The notes: generated from the letters alone by a model not told the origin. Counted from the first letter of the stretch, positions 7,941 through 16,404 are shown. The stretch: DNA of 55,413 nucleotides from UBA5738 sp049641805 (GCA_049641805.1 JBARNX010000033.1:1-55413), one strand, 5' to 3'. Numbers and translations are program-made.

Positions 7941-8357
7941 ATGGAAAATGTAAAAGTGTGTTTGATAATCAAAAATAAAAATGGGGATCTGCTTTTGCAA
8001 TTGCGCGACGAAGAGCCGGAGATCGACAAGTGGGTGCTGTTTGGCGGGGGAGTCGGGCCGGGTGAAACCAATGAGCAGGCGTTGGCGCGGGAAATCAAAG
8101 AGGAGCTTGGATTCACGATCAGCGGTGTGAAATTTTTCGGCGAATATAAAGATAACGGCATCAAACAAATGATCTATGTTTTGGATGAGCCGGCCGCGGA
8201 GGGTGATTTGGTTTTGGCCGAAGGCAAGGCAATGAAATTTTTTTCACTCACAGATATTGAAGGTTCGGCGATTGGGTTTAATTTTAAACAAATTATCAGA
8301 GATTATTTTGAAGAGATCGAAAAAATATATTCCAACTTTATAATGAATAACAAATAA
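7941..8357 (+). CDS. Nudix hydrolase (MutT-like)
   Basis: A 138-residue Nudix protein with a complete Nudix box: GGGVGPGETNEQALAREIKE followed by ELGF, matching G-x5-E-x7-RE-U-x-EE-x-G-U. It would hydrolyse a nucleoside diphosphate linked to X, such as an oxidised or alternative dNTP. The candidate operator at 7873 suggests control by the XRE protein. The M20 peptidase frame begins directly after its TAA. Confidence 0.85.
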   Translation: MENVKVCLIIKNKNGDLLLQLRDEEPEIDKWVLFGGGVGPGETNEQALAREIKEELGFTISGVKFFGEYKDNGIKQMIYVLDEPAAEGDLVLAEGKAMKFFSLTDIEGSAIGFNFKQIIRDYFEEIEKIYSNFIMNNK

Positions 8358-9572
8358 ATACCTGACATTAAATCAAAAATAATCGCGGATATCGAAAACT
8401 CCAAGGACGAGCAAATTGAGTTTTTAAAAAAACTCGTTCAAACAAATTCGGTGAATCCAAATATGGATAATCCGATGAAGTCGAGCCCTTATGATCCGAT
8501 TGAGCTGGGGTTGGCCAAAATTATTTATGGCAAACTCAAAGAAATCGGATTGAATCCGAAGTTTGAAGGCATTTCGGAATCGAGGCCGAATGTTGTTTGC
8601 GAATTCGGGAAAGGGTCCAAAACGCTTATTTTCAATGGCCATATGGACACGGTGCCTGCATCAAATGGTTACACGTATCCGCCGTTTTCCGGTGATTGCC
8701 GCGAAGGCCGGCTGTATGGGGTTGGGGTTCTTGATATGAAATCATCGCTTTGCAGTTTCATATATATGGCGAAAGCGCTCTTGAAACATGAAAAAGAATT
8801 TAATGGCAAAATATGCTTGCAGTTCGTTATCGACGAAGAGCCGATGGCCGCGTCGCATTTCGGTACCAGATATTTGCTCGATCGGGGATACACTGGCAAT
8901 GCGGCAATTGTCGGCGAACCCGGTTCTAAAAAAATAACAATAGGCAATCGAGGGGGATATCGTTTTAAAATAGAAGTTACCGGGGATGCCATACATACCG
9001 GTTCGCGCGAGTGGGAGAAAAAAGCCGCAGGCAGGAATGCGATTTTGGATATGGCGAAAGCGATTGAGGCGCTTCAAGAAATCAGATTCCCTGATTCGGA
9101 CCATCAAATATTCCCTGGAAGAAAAACTGTTTTTACATTCCCAACAATCATTAATGGCGGCAAGTCGATAAATATCGTGCCGGACTCTTGCGTTGCCTTC
9201 GGAGATGTTAGAATTATGCCGGGAGTTTCCCAAGAATATATCGAAAAAGAAATAAACAATAAATTAAATGATCTCGGTATTTCTTATATACTAACGCCTG
9301 TAATATATGTGCCTTCGACATTTATTGATCCTCGGGAAAAAATTGTTGAAATAATCCAAAAGAATACTCGGGAAGTAATGGGTTTTGAGCCTATCGCGGA
9401 AGGCTCAGGTCCGTGGAGCGATATGTGGATGTTTGTTGATAAAGGAATCCCTGCGGTAAATTTCGGTCCCGATGGAGGCGGAGTGTATGATAAGAATGAA
9501 TATGTTGAAATTGAAAGCGTGATTAATACCACAAAAATATACGCTCTTACCGCTCTTGATTTTCTTAGTTAA
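8358..9572 (+). CDS. M20 family metallopeptidase (ArgE/DapE/CPG2-like), non-AUG start
   Basis: The metallopeptidase motifs GHMDTVP, GVLDMKSSL, DEEP and EPGSKKI are all present and imply a two-zinc amidohydrolase. The family N-terminal helix is also encoded (EFLKKLVQTNSVNPN), but the first usable GTG (8451) cuts through it. The frame is open back to ATA at 8358, immediately after the Nudix stop codon; no ATG, GTG or TTG exists in that stretch. From ATA the protein is 404 residues; from GTG it is 373. Either a rare AUA start, coupled to the Nudix gene, or a start codon lost by ATG to ATA mutation. Substrate unknown (N-acyl amino acid or dipeptide). Confidence 0.8.
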   Translation: MPDIKSKIIADIENSKDEQIEFLKKLVQTNSVNPNMDNPMKSSPYDPIELGLAKIIYGKLKEIGLNPKFEGISESRPNVVCEFGKGSKTLIFNGHMDTVPASNGYTYPPFSGDCREGRLYGVGVLDMKSSLCSFIYMAKALLKHEKEFNGKICLQFVIDEEPMAASHFGTRYLLDRGYTGNAAIVGEPGSKKITIGNRGGYRFKIEVTGDAIHTGSREWEKKAAGRNAILDMAKAIEALQEIRFPDSDHQIFPGRKTVFTFPTIINGGKSINIVPDSCVAFGDVRIMPGVSQEYIEKEINNKLNDLGISYILTPVIYVPSTFIDPREKIVEIIQKNTREVMGFEPIAEGSGPWSDMWMFVDKGIPAVNFGPDGGGVYDKNEYVEIESVINTTKIYALTALDFLS

Positions 9573-9578
9573 AATTTT

Positions 9579-10091
9579 ATGAAGCTGGTTAAGCCGACAA
9601 AGAAATATGGGGCGGGATGGAAGAGGGCGGTAGAGGAATTAAAAAATGATTCTGAGAGCATAAAGCTTTGGGAGGTTTTGGGCGATCCGGATGATTTGGA
9701 TTTGATCATTAAAACCGCGCGGTTGCATTCGCAAGGCAAAAATTTACCGTCTGGCTGGATGCCTTATGATATTTATTGGCTGGTTGAAGGGGAGGAGGTG
9801 ATCGGTATTGTCAGCATCCGCCACAAGCTGAATGCCGATCTTGAATTGCGCGGCGGCCATATCGGCGCCGAGATTGTGCCTTCGGAAAGAGGGAAAGGAT
9901 ATGGTAGCAAAATGCGTGAATTGGTTTTGCCAAAATTGAAAAAATTGGGAATCAAGAAAGTTTTAATGACGAGTTTTGACGATAACATCGCTTCTTATAG
10001 GATAATTGAAAAACACGGTGGCAAATTGGAAAATAAAATTAAAGCGGAAGGCGAGAATGATGTTACCCGGAGATATTGGATTGATTTGTAA
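9579..10091 (+). CDS. GNAT N-acetyltransferase
   Basis: A 170-residue GNAT protein. Motif A is IVPSERGKGYGSKMRELVL, followed by a strand and the DDNIASYRIIEKHGG segment typical of the family C-terminus. It resembles acetyltransferases annotated as YjaB or RimJ-like, but the acceptor cannot be named. It follows the M20 peptidase by 6 bases. Confidence 0.82.
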   Translation: MKLVKPTKKYGAGWKRAVEELKNDSESIKLWEVLGDPDDLDLIIKTARLHSQGKNLPSGWMPYDIYWLVEGEEVIGIVSIRHKLNADLELRGGHIGAEIVPSERGKGYGSKMRELVLPKLKKLGIKKVLMTSFDDNIASYRIIEKHGGKLENKIKAEGENDVTRRYWIDL

Positions 10092-10198
10092 CCTTGGGCG
10101 ATTGCGATTATCTGTATTGCGAATATAGATATTTTTAAATTATTTATATTGCCGATTTAGGTTTTATATGTACGCGAAATTGTTGTTTTTTGAATTAT

Positions 10199-11059
10199 AT
10201 GAATTATATGAGAGATATTATTATCCAAAATCAGGAAAAATTTGATGTAAAATTGCAGGCGATTCTTATCGGCGGGATTGATAAATTTCATGTTAGGATG
10301 GATTTTGACGGGACGGTGACCAAGGCGGTCGTTGATGGCAAGGTTGTGCCGTCGCTGATTTCGGTTTTGCGCGACGAGGATTTCTTGGGCGCGGATTATT
10401 CGCAAAAAGCGCACGCGCTTTATGATAAATACCGGCCGATCGAGATTGATCCGAATATTTCCAATGAAGACAAAAAGATGGCGATGCGCGAATGGTGGAA
10501 GGCGCATTTTGATTTGCTCATAGAAAAAGGATTTTCAAAGCGCCATATCGAGAGGGCGCTGGGGAGTGCGCGCATACAGTTGCGCGGCGGTTTCAAGGAG
10601 TTTGCGGCAATGCTGGCGAAAAATAATGTCCCGCTGGTGGTAATGTCGTGCAGTGGCATGGGGGCTGATATGATAAAAATGGTTCTGGATAAAAATGATA
10701 TATTGTTCGATAACATCCATATTGTTACCAATCAATACGAATGGAATGATCAAGGCTTGGCGGTTGTGGTAAAAGAGCCAATTATTCACGTGCTCAATAA
10801 AGACGAGGAATCCATTAAGCGTATACCTCATGTTTATGAAGCAATAAAAAACCGGCCTAACGCTTTACTTTTAACGGATTCGGTTGCCGATATCACAATG
10901 GCGAGCGGCGCGAAAATTGATAGCTTGCTGTCGTTTGGTTTTTTAAACATCGATATCGATAAACAAATTGAGTTTTTCAAAAAAACTTTTGACGCGGTTT
11001 TGTTGAACGACGCGCCAATGGATTTTCCTAATGGAATATTAAGATTAATTTGCAAATAA
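10199..11059 (+). CDS. Pyrimidine 5'-nucleotidase, UMPH-1 (cN-III) type
   Basis: A 286-residue HAD-fold phosphatase. MDFDGTVTK is motif I, VVMSCSGMG is motif II, and LLTDSVADITMASG is motif IV. The segment DKYRPIEIDPNISNEDKK followed by EWW, and IHVLNKDEES, match the UMPH-1 (cytosolic 5'-nucleotidase III) family, mainly known from eukaryotes. It should dephosphorylate UMP and CMP. ATG 10199 and ATG 10208 are both possible because AATTATATG is duplicated there. It fits a nucleotide-salvage lifestyle. Confidence 0.75.
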   Translation: MNYMRDIIIQNQEKFDVKLQAILIGGIDKFHVRMDFDGTVTKAVVDGKVVPSLISVLRDEDFLGADYSQKAHALYDKYRPIEIDPNISNEDKKMAMREWWKAHFDLLIEKGFSKRHIERALGSARIQLRGGFKEFAAMLAKNNVPLVVMSCSGMGADMIKMVLDKNDILFDNIHIVTNQYEWNDQGLAVVVKEPIIHVLNKDEESIKRIPHVYEAIKNRPNALLLTDSVADITMASGAKIDSLLSFGFLNIDIDKQIEFFKKTFDAVLLNDAPMDFPNGILRLICK

Positions 11060-11065
11060 TGTCTT

Positions 11066-11614
11066 ATGACCGAGCTGATCGATATTTGCGATGAGAATAA
11101 TAATATCATTGGCCAGGCGATGAAGAGCGAGGCGCTGGCCAGGGGGTTGTGGCACCGGGTGGCGCGGGTTTTAATTTATGACCGGAAGGGCAGGATATTT
11201 TTGCAATTGAGGTCAATGGCCAAGGAATTGCATCCCGGTTGCTGGGATGTTGGCGTGGCCGGCCACATTGGCGCAGGCGAGGATTATGTTGATGCCGCGA
11301 TCAGGGAAGCGCAAGAAGAGCTGGGTTTGCGGATTTCAAAAGAGATGCTTAATTTGCTGATGATTGAAAAGTTTGAGCAAACGTGGGACGATTTGAACGA
11401 AAAAGTTTTCGCTGGTACTTATTTAGCGAAATTTGATGGCAATATTTGCGATTTAAAAATCCAAGCCAAAGAAGTTCAGGAGTTGAAATTTGTTTTTGTC
11501 GATGATTTGGAAAGGGATGTGAAATCGAATCCGAAAAAATATTCGCCACATCCGGAACCATATTGGCTAACTTTGATAAATGGAGTTAGAAATAGATTTG
11601 GAATTGGTTCGTAA
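11066..11614 (+). CDS. Nudix hydrolase, IDI/YfcD-like
   Basis: A 182-residue Nudix protein. It opens with MTELIDICDENNNIIGQAMK and has the HRVARVLIYDRKGRIFLQLR strand pattern of YfcD-type enzymes, followed by a Nudix box (GHIGAGEDYVDAAIREAQEE, then LGL). These proteins resemble isopentenyl-diphosphate isomerase, but the short form is usually a Nudix hydrolase of unknown substrate. It follows the UMPH-1 gene by 6 bases. Confidence 0.78.
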   Translation: MTELIDICDENNNIIGQAMKSEALARGLWHRVARVLIYDRKGRIFLQLRSMAKELHPGCWDVGVAGHIGAGEDYVDAAIREAQEELGLRISKEMLNLLMIEKFEQTWDDLNEKVFAGTYLAKFDGNICDLKIQAKEVQELKFVFVDDLERDVKSNPKKYSPHPEPYWLTLINGVRNRFGIGS

Positions 11615-11628
11615 TAAAAAAGAACTGG

Positions 11629-11796
11629 CTATTTTTTTGATTTTTTGCCAGATTCCTTGCTTGGAGAATACCAGGTAGCGATAGTCTCTCTCCTTTTGCC
11701 TGGTAATTCTATGAATTGTTCAGCAGCTTTTTGGGGCTCTTCGGCATGAACCTTTTTAGGGTTATCTAAAGTGTCTTTCTTGACCGATAATTTCAT
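11629..11796 (-). CDS. Small basic protein, 55 aa
   Basis: A short gene: ATG at 11796, TAG at 11629. A good ribosome site (GAGG, 7 bases from the ATG) and a near-consensus promoter precede it, and it fills the gap between two plus-strand genes. The product is very lysine-rich (begins MKLSVKKDTLDNPKK, ends SGKKSKK) with an acidic central patch and no membrane segment. Highly charged and probably disordered. No family recognised; a nucleic-acid- or ribosome-associated role is a guess from charge alone. Confidence 0.7.
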   Translation of the reverse strand: MKLSVKKDTLDNPKKVHAEEPQKAAEQFIELPGKRRETIATWYSPSKESGKKSKK

Positions 11797-11813
11797 TTGA
11801 CAACCTCACTATT

Positions 11814-11842
11814 TTAATAAAACAATTTAAATAATTTGTCAA
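11814..11842 (-). promoter_or_regulatory. Promoter of the small basic protein gene
   Basis: On the minus strand: consensus TTGACA (11842-11837), 17-base spacer, TATTAA (11819-11814). Predicted transcription start is about 10 bases upstream of the ATG, leaving just room for the GAGG ribosome site. Confidence 0.7.
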
Positions 11843-11887
11843 ATTTTTTGGTTATCGCGAAACTAAAGTTTTACGAAGTAAAAAATT

Positions 11888-12373
11888 ATGAAAATATTAA
11901 TCGCATTTTATTCGCTGACTGGGAATACTAAAAAGATCGCGCGAGCGGTGACGGGCGCGGCGGGAGGGGAGGTGATGGAGATAAAAATCAAGAGGGAGAT
12001 TCCGGAGAAGGGGTTTTGGAGATACTTTTGGATCGGGATGCAAGCGATAATGAGATCGGGATTGCGGCCGCTGGAGAAAAATCCCAATGATTATGATTTG
12101 ATATTTTTGGGCGGCCCGGTGTGGGCGGGAAATTTCGCGCCGGCAATCCGGTCATTTTTGGAAAAAACCAAACTCAAAAACAAAAAAATCGCGCTGTTCT
12201 GCATCCACGGCGGCGACGACCCGGGCCAAGCAATTGTCAATTTGGAAAAAGAATTGTCGGGCAATGAAATTGTCGGGAAGATTGATTTTCAAATGGATGG
12301 GATAGCCGATGCGCAACTGGCGGAAAATTTGCGAAAAGCAGGGGAATGGGCAAGGGGGATTGCGGGTAAATAA
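11888..12373 (+). CDS. Flavodoxin-like protein
   Basis: A 161-residue flavodoxin-fold protein. The FMN phosphate loop YSLTGNTKKIA is at residues 8-18, GGPVWAGN at about 78-85 is the isoalloxazine-contacting loop, and the last helix is intact. A small Trp-rich insertion (GFWRYFWIG) follows the second strand. It would carry electrons or act as an FMN-dependent reductase. It reads away from the small basic gene. A hairpin repeat follows directly after its stop. Confidence 0.8.
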   Translation: MKILIAFYSLTGNTKKIARAVTGAAGGEVMEIKIKREIPEKGFWRYFWIGMQAIMRSGLRPLEKNPNDYDLIFLGGPVWAGNFAPAIRSFLEKTKLKNKKIALFCIHGGDDPGQAIVNLEKELSGNEIVGKIDFQMDGIADAQLAENLRKAGEWARGIAGK

Positions 12374-12404
12374 AAGTGTCCAGACATCGGACATCTGGAC
12401 ACTT
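12374..12404. repeat. 31-bp hairpin repeat, copy 1
   Basis: AAGTGTCCA and TGGACACTT arms enclose 13 bases; the stem extends to 11 bp in this copy. It begins at the end of the flavodoxin stop. The same arms and the same length recur at 29446-29476 after a toxin gene. No T-run follows, so it is a dispersed palindrome that may act in 3'-end processing rather than a standard terminator. Confidence 0.6.
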
Positions 12405-12479
12405 AAAGCGAGAAGTAATAAAGCGGGCGAGCAGGAATTATTTGATTTGAATGGAATTTTTGCTAATGTGGAGAGTGGA

Positions 12480-12545
12480 TAAAATACGAGTGTTTGATGA
12501 GGACTAACCTCTGCGAGTATGCCGAGGATAGACCTCCTCAAACCA
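12480..12545 (+). other. Structured leader upstream of alaS
   Basis: TAAAAT (12480-12485) may be a -10 box. Behind it TTTGATGAGG (12493-12502) pairs with CCTCCTCAAA (12533-12542) with one mismatch, and an inner hairpin CCTCTGC/GCCGAGG sits on top. A T-rich stretch follows at about 12553. The layout could be an attenuator or a dispersed palindrome; it lacks a recognisable T-box sequence. Confidence 0.3.
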
Positions 12546-12619
12546 AAACGCTGATTTTTTTGTTTGGAAATTATAAAATTGAAAATTTATTGGAAATTGG
12601 TAATTGGAAATTGAAAATT

Positions 12620-14461
12620 ATGACAACAAAAGAAATAAGAGAAAAATACTTAAAATATTTTAACCAAAAAGGACACGCAATCATACCATCCTGTTCTCTG
12701 GTTCCGGATAATGATCCGACGACTTTGTTCACTTCGGCCGGGATGCAGCAGATGATACCGTATCTTTTGGGGCAGACGCATCCGCTGGGCACGCGCATTG
12801 CCAACGCGCAAAAATGTTTGCGCACGCAGGATATCGAGGAGGTGGGGGACAATCGGCATATGACTTTTTTTGAAATGCTGGGAAATTGGTCGCTGAATGA
12901 TTATTTCAAAAAAGAACAGCTTTCGTGGATGTTTGAATTTTTGACTAAAGAGGTTGGTTTGGAGCCCAAAAACATTTATGTTACCGCTTTCCGCGGTTTG
13001 GCCGAAGCCGGGATTCCCCGGGACGAAGAAACCGCCAATGTATGGAAAGAATTGTTTAAGAGCGCGGGAATTGATGCCAAGGATGTCGCGGGCGGAGAGC
13101 ATGAAATCAGGGAAGGCGAGAAAATTTTTTATTATGACGAAAAGAAAAATTGGTGGTCGCGGTCCGGGGTGCCGCAAGCTATGCCCGAAGGCGAATTGGG
13201 CGGGCCGGACTCGGAAATGTTCTGGGATTTTGGTGCAGACTTAAAATTGCACGAAAACTCGCCATGGAGAGATTTGCCATGCCATCCCAATTGCGATTGC
13301 GGCCGGTTTTTGGAGATCGGCAACAATGTGTTCATGGAATATGTGAAACGCGCCGGCGCCGTGGTGAAAATGGAAAACCATAATGTTGATTTTGGCGGCG
13401 GCTTGGAGCGCATCGCCGCGGCGGCAAACAGTGACCCGGATGTTTTTAACATTGGTTTATTCAAACCGGTGATTGAAAAACTGGAATTATTGTCAGGCAA
13501 AAAATACAAAGACGGCGCAAAAACAACCGCGGCGATGCGCGTGATCGCCGATCATATCCGCGGCGCGGTGTTTTTGATCGCCGACGGGGTGTTGCCGTCC
13601 AATAAGGCGCAAGGTTATTTTGCGCGCCGTTTGGTACGCCGCGCAATCGTCAAAGGCCATGAATTGGGAATTGAAAATAATTTTTTGAATGAGATTGCAA
13701 GTATATATTTAAATATATACCAGCTGGCGGCAGAACAAATTAGAAATGAATTGGAAAAAGAAGAAACTAAATTCAGAAAAACGCTAAAACAAGGGTTAAA
13801 AGAAATGGAAAGGCGGATTGCAGAAAATACATTAGATGGAAAGCAATTATTTGATTTATACCAAAGTTATGGATTCCCGCTGGAATTAAGCTTGGAGATT
13901 GCCAAAGAAAAGAATGTATCAATTGCCAAAAGTTCAATAAATAATTTCAACGCGGAATTTAAAAAACATCAGGAACTTTCGCGCACGGCCGGCGCCGGGA
14001 TGTTCAAGGGGGGGTTGGCCGATGCGGGAGAGCAAACGACCAAATTGCACACGGCGGCGCATTTGCTTCTGGCGGCGTTGCGGCAAGTTTTGGGCGGTCA
14101 TGTGGTTCAGCGCGGTTCCAATATTACCGCCGAGCGGTTGCGGTTTGATTTTTCCCATCCGGAAAAAATAACGCCCGAAGAAATTCGGCAAGTTGAATAT
14201 TTGGTCAACGAACAGATTAAAAAGAATATTCCCGTTGATAGGAAAGAGATGGCTTTGGAAGACGCGCGGGCGAGCGGCGCAATGGGCGTGTTCGGATCAA
14301 AATACGGGGAGAAAGTGGCGGTTTACGCTATCGGCGGATTTTCCAAGGAAATATGCGGCGGGCCGCACGCGGAAAATACCGGTGAGCTTGGCCGGTTCAA
14401 AATCGTCAAAGAAGAATCATCGTCATCGGGGGTGCGGCGCATTAAAGCTATCTTGGAATGA
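12620..14461 (+). CDS. alaS: Alanyl-tRNA synthetase, C-terminally short form
   Basis: From ATG 12620 the protein is 613 residues (an ATG at 12494 lies in the structured leader and adds an unrelated sequence). The class II catalytic domain is complete: FTSAGMQQM motif, HMTFFEMLGNWS, and the GGGLERIAAA motif 3. The editing domain is present with HTAAH zinc ligands and CGGPHAENTGELG. The usual C-terminal DHHA1/C-Ala region (about 250 residues) is missing; the frame simply stops after the editing domain. It charges tRNA-Ala; the tRNA-Ala at 47585 has the required G3:U70 pair. Confidence 0.95.
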   Translation: MTTKEIREKYLKYFNQKGHAIIPSCSLVPDNDPTTLFTSAGMQQMIPYLLGQTHPLGTRIANAQKCLRTQDIEEVGDNRHMTFFEMLGNWSLNDYFKKEQLSWMFEFLTKEVGLEPKNIYVTAFRGLAEAGIPRDEETANVWKELFKSAGIDAKDVAGGEHEIREGEKIFYYDEKKNWWSRSGVPQAMPEGELGGPDSEMFWDFGADLKLHENSPWRDLPCHPNCDCGRFLEIGNNVFMEYVKRAGAVVKMENHNVDFGGGLERIAAAANSDPDVFNIGLFKPVIEKLELLSGKKYKDGAKTTAAMRVIADHIRGAVFLIADGVLPSNKAQGYFARRLVRRAIVKGHELGIENNFLNEIASIYLNIYQLAAEQIRNELEKEETKFRKTLKQGLKEMERRIAENTLDGKQLFDLYQSYGFPLELSLEIAKEKNVSIAKSSINNFNAEFKKHQELSRTAGAGMFKGGLADAGEQTTKLHTAAHLLLAALRQVLGGHVVQRGSNITAERLRFDFSHPEKITPEEIRQVEYLVNEQIKKNIPVDRKEMALEDARASGAMGVFGSKYGEKVAVYAIGGFSKEICGGPHAENTGELGRFKIVKEESSSSGVRRIKAILE

Positions 14462-14466
14462 CGCGG

Positions 14467-14486
14467 CCGCGGCTTGCGCGGTTTTT
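14467..14486 (+). terminator. Terminator of alaS
   Basis: CCGCG/CGCGG stem with GCTTG loop followed by TTTTT, 6 bases after the alaS stop codon. Confidence 0.7.
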
Positions 14487-14552
14487 AAATATTGTTAAAA
14501 TAAAAGTATAAATAATCAAATCCCGTGATCGGGAGGAAATAACCAATAATCT

Positions 14553-15071
14553 ATGGATAAAAAAATTGCGTATTATGTCGCCGCGGGAGTGATTCTTATT
14601 GCGGTTGTCGGTATTGTTATAATAATGCAGAATTCTGGAAAACCGGTCGTGACTCCGCCAGCTGGAGATGAAACCGCGAACCAGCCGGTTAAATCCGAAA
14701 CCAAGCTTGCCAATGAAGATGTTGCCAAGCAATTGAATCTGAAAGACGGCGAATTGCCTTTGCGCGTCACTTTGGACGATAACGGCCAGACATATTCCGC
14801 CACTCCCGGGAAAAATCTTGTTTTAATGTTGGGAACGGATTATAATTGGGATATTGTTTCCAGCGATAGCAATGTTTTATCGCGAAGAGATGTTAAAGTT
14901 GGCGATGCCCGAGTGCAGGCGGTGTATCAAGTGGTTGCCGAGGGCAAGGCGGTGTTGAAAGCGACTGGAACTTGCAAGAATAAAACCGGATGCACGGCAC
15001 CGGCACCGTTTAACTTCAGCGTTGAAGGCGTGATAAGTGAAAATGAGACGCCGGAAGACTTGGTAAAATAA
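14553..15071 (+). CDS. Membrane-anchored chagasin-like (inhibitor I42-type) protein
   Basis: A 172-residue protein with one N-terminal membrane helix (IAYYVAAGVILIAVVGIVIIM) and an outside linker rich in Pro, Glu and Lys. The remaining 100 residues form a beta-sandwich-like domain (LVLMLGTDYNWDIVSSDSNV, VYQVVAEGKAVLKATG) resembling chagasin/MG2-type protease inhibitors or Ig-like folds. Two Cys residues (TCKNKTGC) may form a disulfide. GGGAGG (14531-14536) lies 16 bases before the ATG. Function as a periplasmic or surface protein is inferred. Confidence 0.55.
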   Translation: MDKKIAYYVAAGVILIAVVGIVIIMQNSGKPVVTPPAGDETANQPVKSETKLANEDVAKQLNLKDGELPLRVTLDDNGQTYSATPGKNLVLMLGTDYNWDIVSSDSNVLSRRDVKVGDARVQAVYQVVAEGKAVLKATGTCKNKTGCTAPAPFNFSVEGVISENETPEDLVK

Positions 15072-15097
15072 TTTAGACATACCGAGATTAAGATCAG

Positions 15098-15121
15098 AAC
15101 GGCTTTCACAAGGCCGTTTTT
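15098..15121 (+). terminator. Rho-independent terminator
   Basis: AACGGC/GCCGTT stem, loop TTTCACAAG, then a short T-run; 27 bases after the anchored-protein stop. Confidence 0.75.
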
Positions 15122-15137
15122 GGTAGCAAACGAAAAA

Positions 15138-15671
15138 ATGAAAATAAATATCGGCACCAAAAATAAAATCAAGGCCGATGCTCTGCGAGAAATAATTGTT
15201 GGATATGATTTTTTGAACAGGGCCCGGATCAAGACGATTGAAACGGAGTCCGGCGTGGCCGATCAGCCCAAAAGTTTGGAAGAAACCGTTCGCGGCGCCA
15301 AAAATCGGGCTAAAACCGCGTTTAGCGATTGTGATTTTTCGGTGGGCGTGGAAGACGGGTTGATGTCGGTTGGGCAGGCCGCCACCGGATTTATGAATTT
15401 GTGCGTTTGCGCGTTTTATGACGGACAAAGATATTATCTGGGGACATCGGCAGCGTTTGAATATCCGCCCAAAGCGATTGAATTGGTGGGCAAGGGCAGA
15501 GATATCAACCAGGCGTTTTATGAACTGGGTCTGACCGGCGACCCCAAAATCGGTTTGTCGCTTGGCGCGATCGGGATACTGACCAAAAACCGGTGGTGCC
15601 GCAAGGATACCGTGAAACAATCGATTATTGCCGCGCTGATCCAACTTGATAACAAAAGTTTATATGAATAA
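15138..15671 (+). CDS. yjjX: Inosine/xanthosine triphosphatase (YjjX/DUF84 family)
   Basis: A 177-residue protein from ATG 15138. It matches the YjjX family: IGTKNKIKADAL at the N-terminus, SGVADQPKSLEETVRGAKNR as the signature, and GVEDGL as the acidic metal-binding motif. It removes non-canonical purine triphosphates (ITP, XTP) from the nucleotide pool. Together with the Nudix enzymes upstream it supports active pool cleaning. Its last 8 bases overlap the next start. Confidence 0.85.
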   Translation: MKINIGTKNKIKADALREIIVGYDFLNRARIKTIETESGVADQPKSLEETVRGAKNRAKTAFSDCDFSVGVEDGLMSVGQAATGFMNLCVCAFYDGQRYYLGTSAAFEYPPKAIELVGKGRDINQAFYELGLTGDPKIGLSLGAIGILTKNRWCRKDTVKQSIIAALIQLDNKSLYE

Positions 15672-16404
15672 ATTAACCATATTTATATTGATTTCGGCCG
15701 CGATTCTCGCTTTTGTGGCGGTGTCGATAATTCCGCAAACGATTATACCCGATTATGACAGCGAAGGTTTTTTAATCAGAAAGGAAAGGAATTCCGATAT
15801 TGGCGCGGTTAAATCCGGGGAAACGGAGACTTTATCCGCCGATGAATGCGGTTTGTCGGTTTATAATATCGATTGCGATATCGCGGAATATCTTGAGAAA
15901 AATTTTGTCGCGGCAACGAAAGGCGGCAAAGTCTTTTGCGCTTATGAAAAAATCGGCCAAAGCGATGGCGGAGATATGGTTTATTTGAATTATTCGTGCG
16001 AAGAATTTTATCCGGATGGCGGGAAGATATACGAGGGAAGCGGCGCGGCCGGTCCGGCAAAAATTATCAAGCTTGACGACGGTTCGCTATCGCACTGGGT
16101 GCCGCGCGACGGCAGTTATTTCGCGCGCGACATTAACGAATTTTTTCCTTCCGAATACCGAGATAAAGCGATGGATTCACATGATGAGACGATTTGGCAA
16201 ATCAATCGCGAACGCGCCAAAATCGATTTTAACGCGGATTTTGATTACAAAGTGGAAAAAACGACCGATATCGTCTGTGTCCATGATTTTGAGTGCTCCA
16301 CTCCGGGCGATTATCTGGCTATGTCGCGTTGTCCGTTCGCGTCGATGTGTGTTGCCGGCAGATGCGCGGTTATTTGCCCGAATTTCCAAAATTTGGATAA
16401 TTAG
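15664..16404 (+). CDS. Hypothetical membrane-anchored Cys-rich protein
   Basis: A 246-residue protein from ATG 15664, overlapping the yjjX end. One N-terminal membrane helix or uncleaved signal (LTIFILISAAILAFVAVSII) precedes an extracytoplasmic domain. The last 45 residues hold six Cys (VCVHDFECSTPGD, RCPFASMCVAGRCAVICP), a spacing like secreted disulfide-knot modules. Family not recognised. A terminator with a T6 run follows 120 bases downstream. Confidence 0.6.
   Translation: MNKLTIFILISAAILAFVAVSIIPQTIIPDYDSEGFLIRKERNSDIGAVKSGETETLSADECGLSVYNIDCDIAEYLEKNFVAATKGGKVFCAYEKIGQSDGGDMVYLNYSCEEFYPDGGKIYEGSGAAGPAKIIKLDDGSLSHWVPRDGSYFARDINEFFPSEYRDKAMDSHDETIWQINRERAKIDFNADFDYKVEKTTDIVCVHDFECSTPGDYLAMSRCPFASMCVAGRCAVICPNFQNLDN

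Noticed and set aside
12494..12619. alaS start at ATG 12494
   Set aside because: The added 42 residues come from the structured leader and are unlike any AlaRS; ATG 12620 gives the normal N-terminus.
14877..15644. 255-codon open frame on the minus strand
   Set aside because: It runs across the yjjX gene and a terminator, with no recognisable motif.
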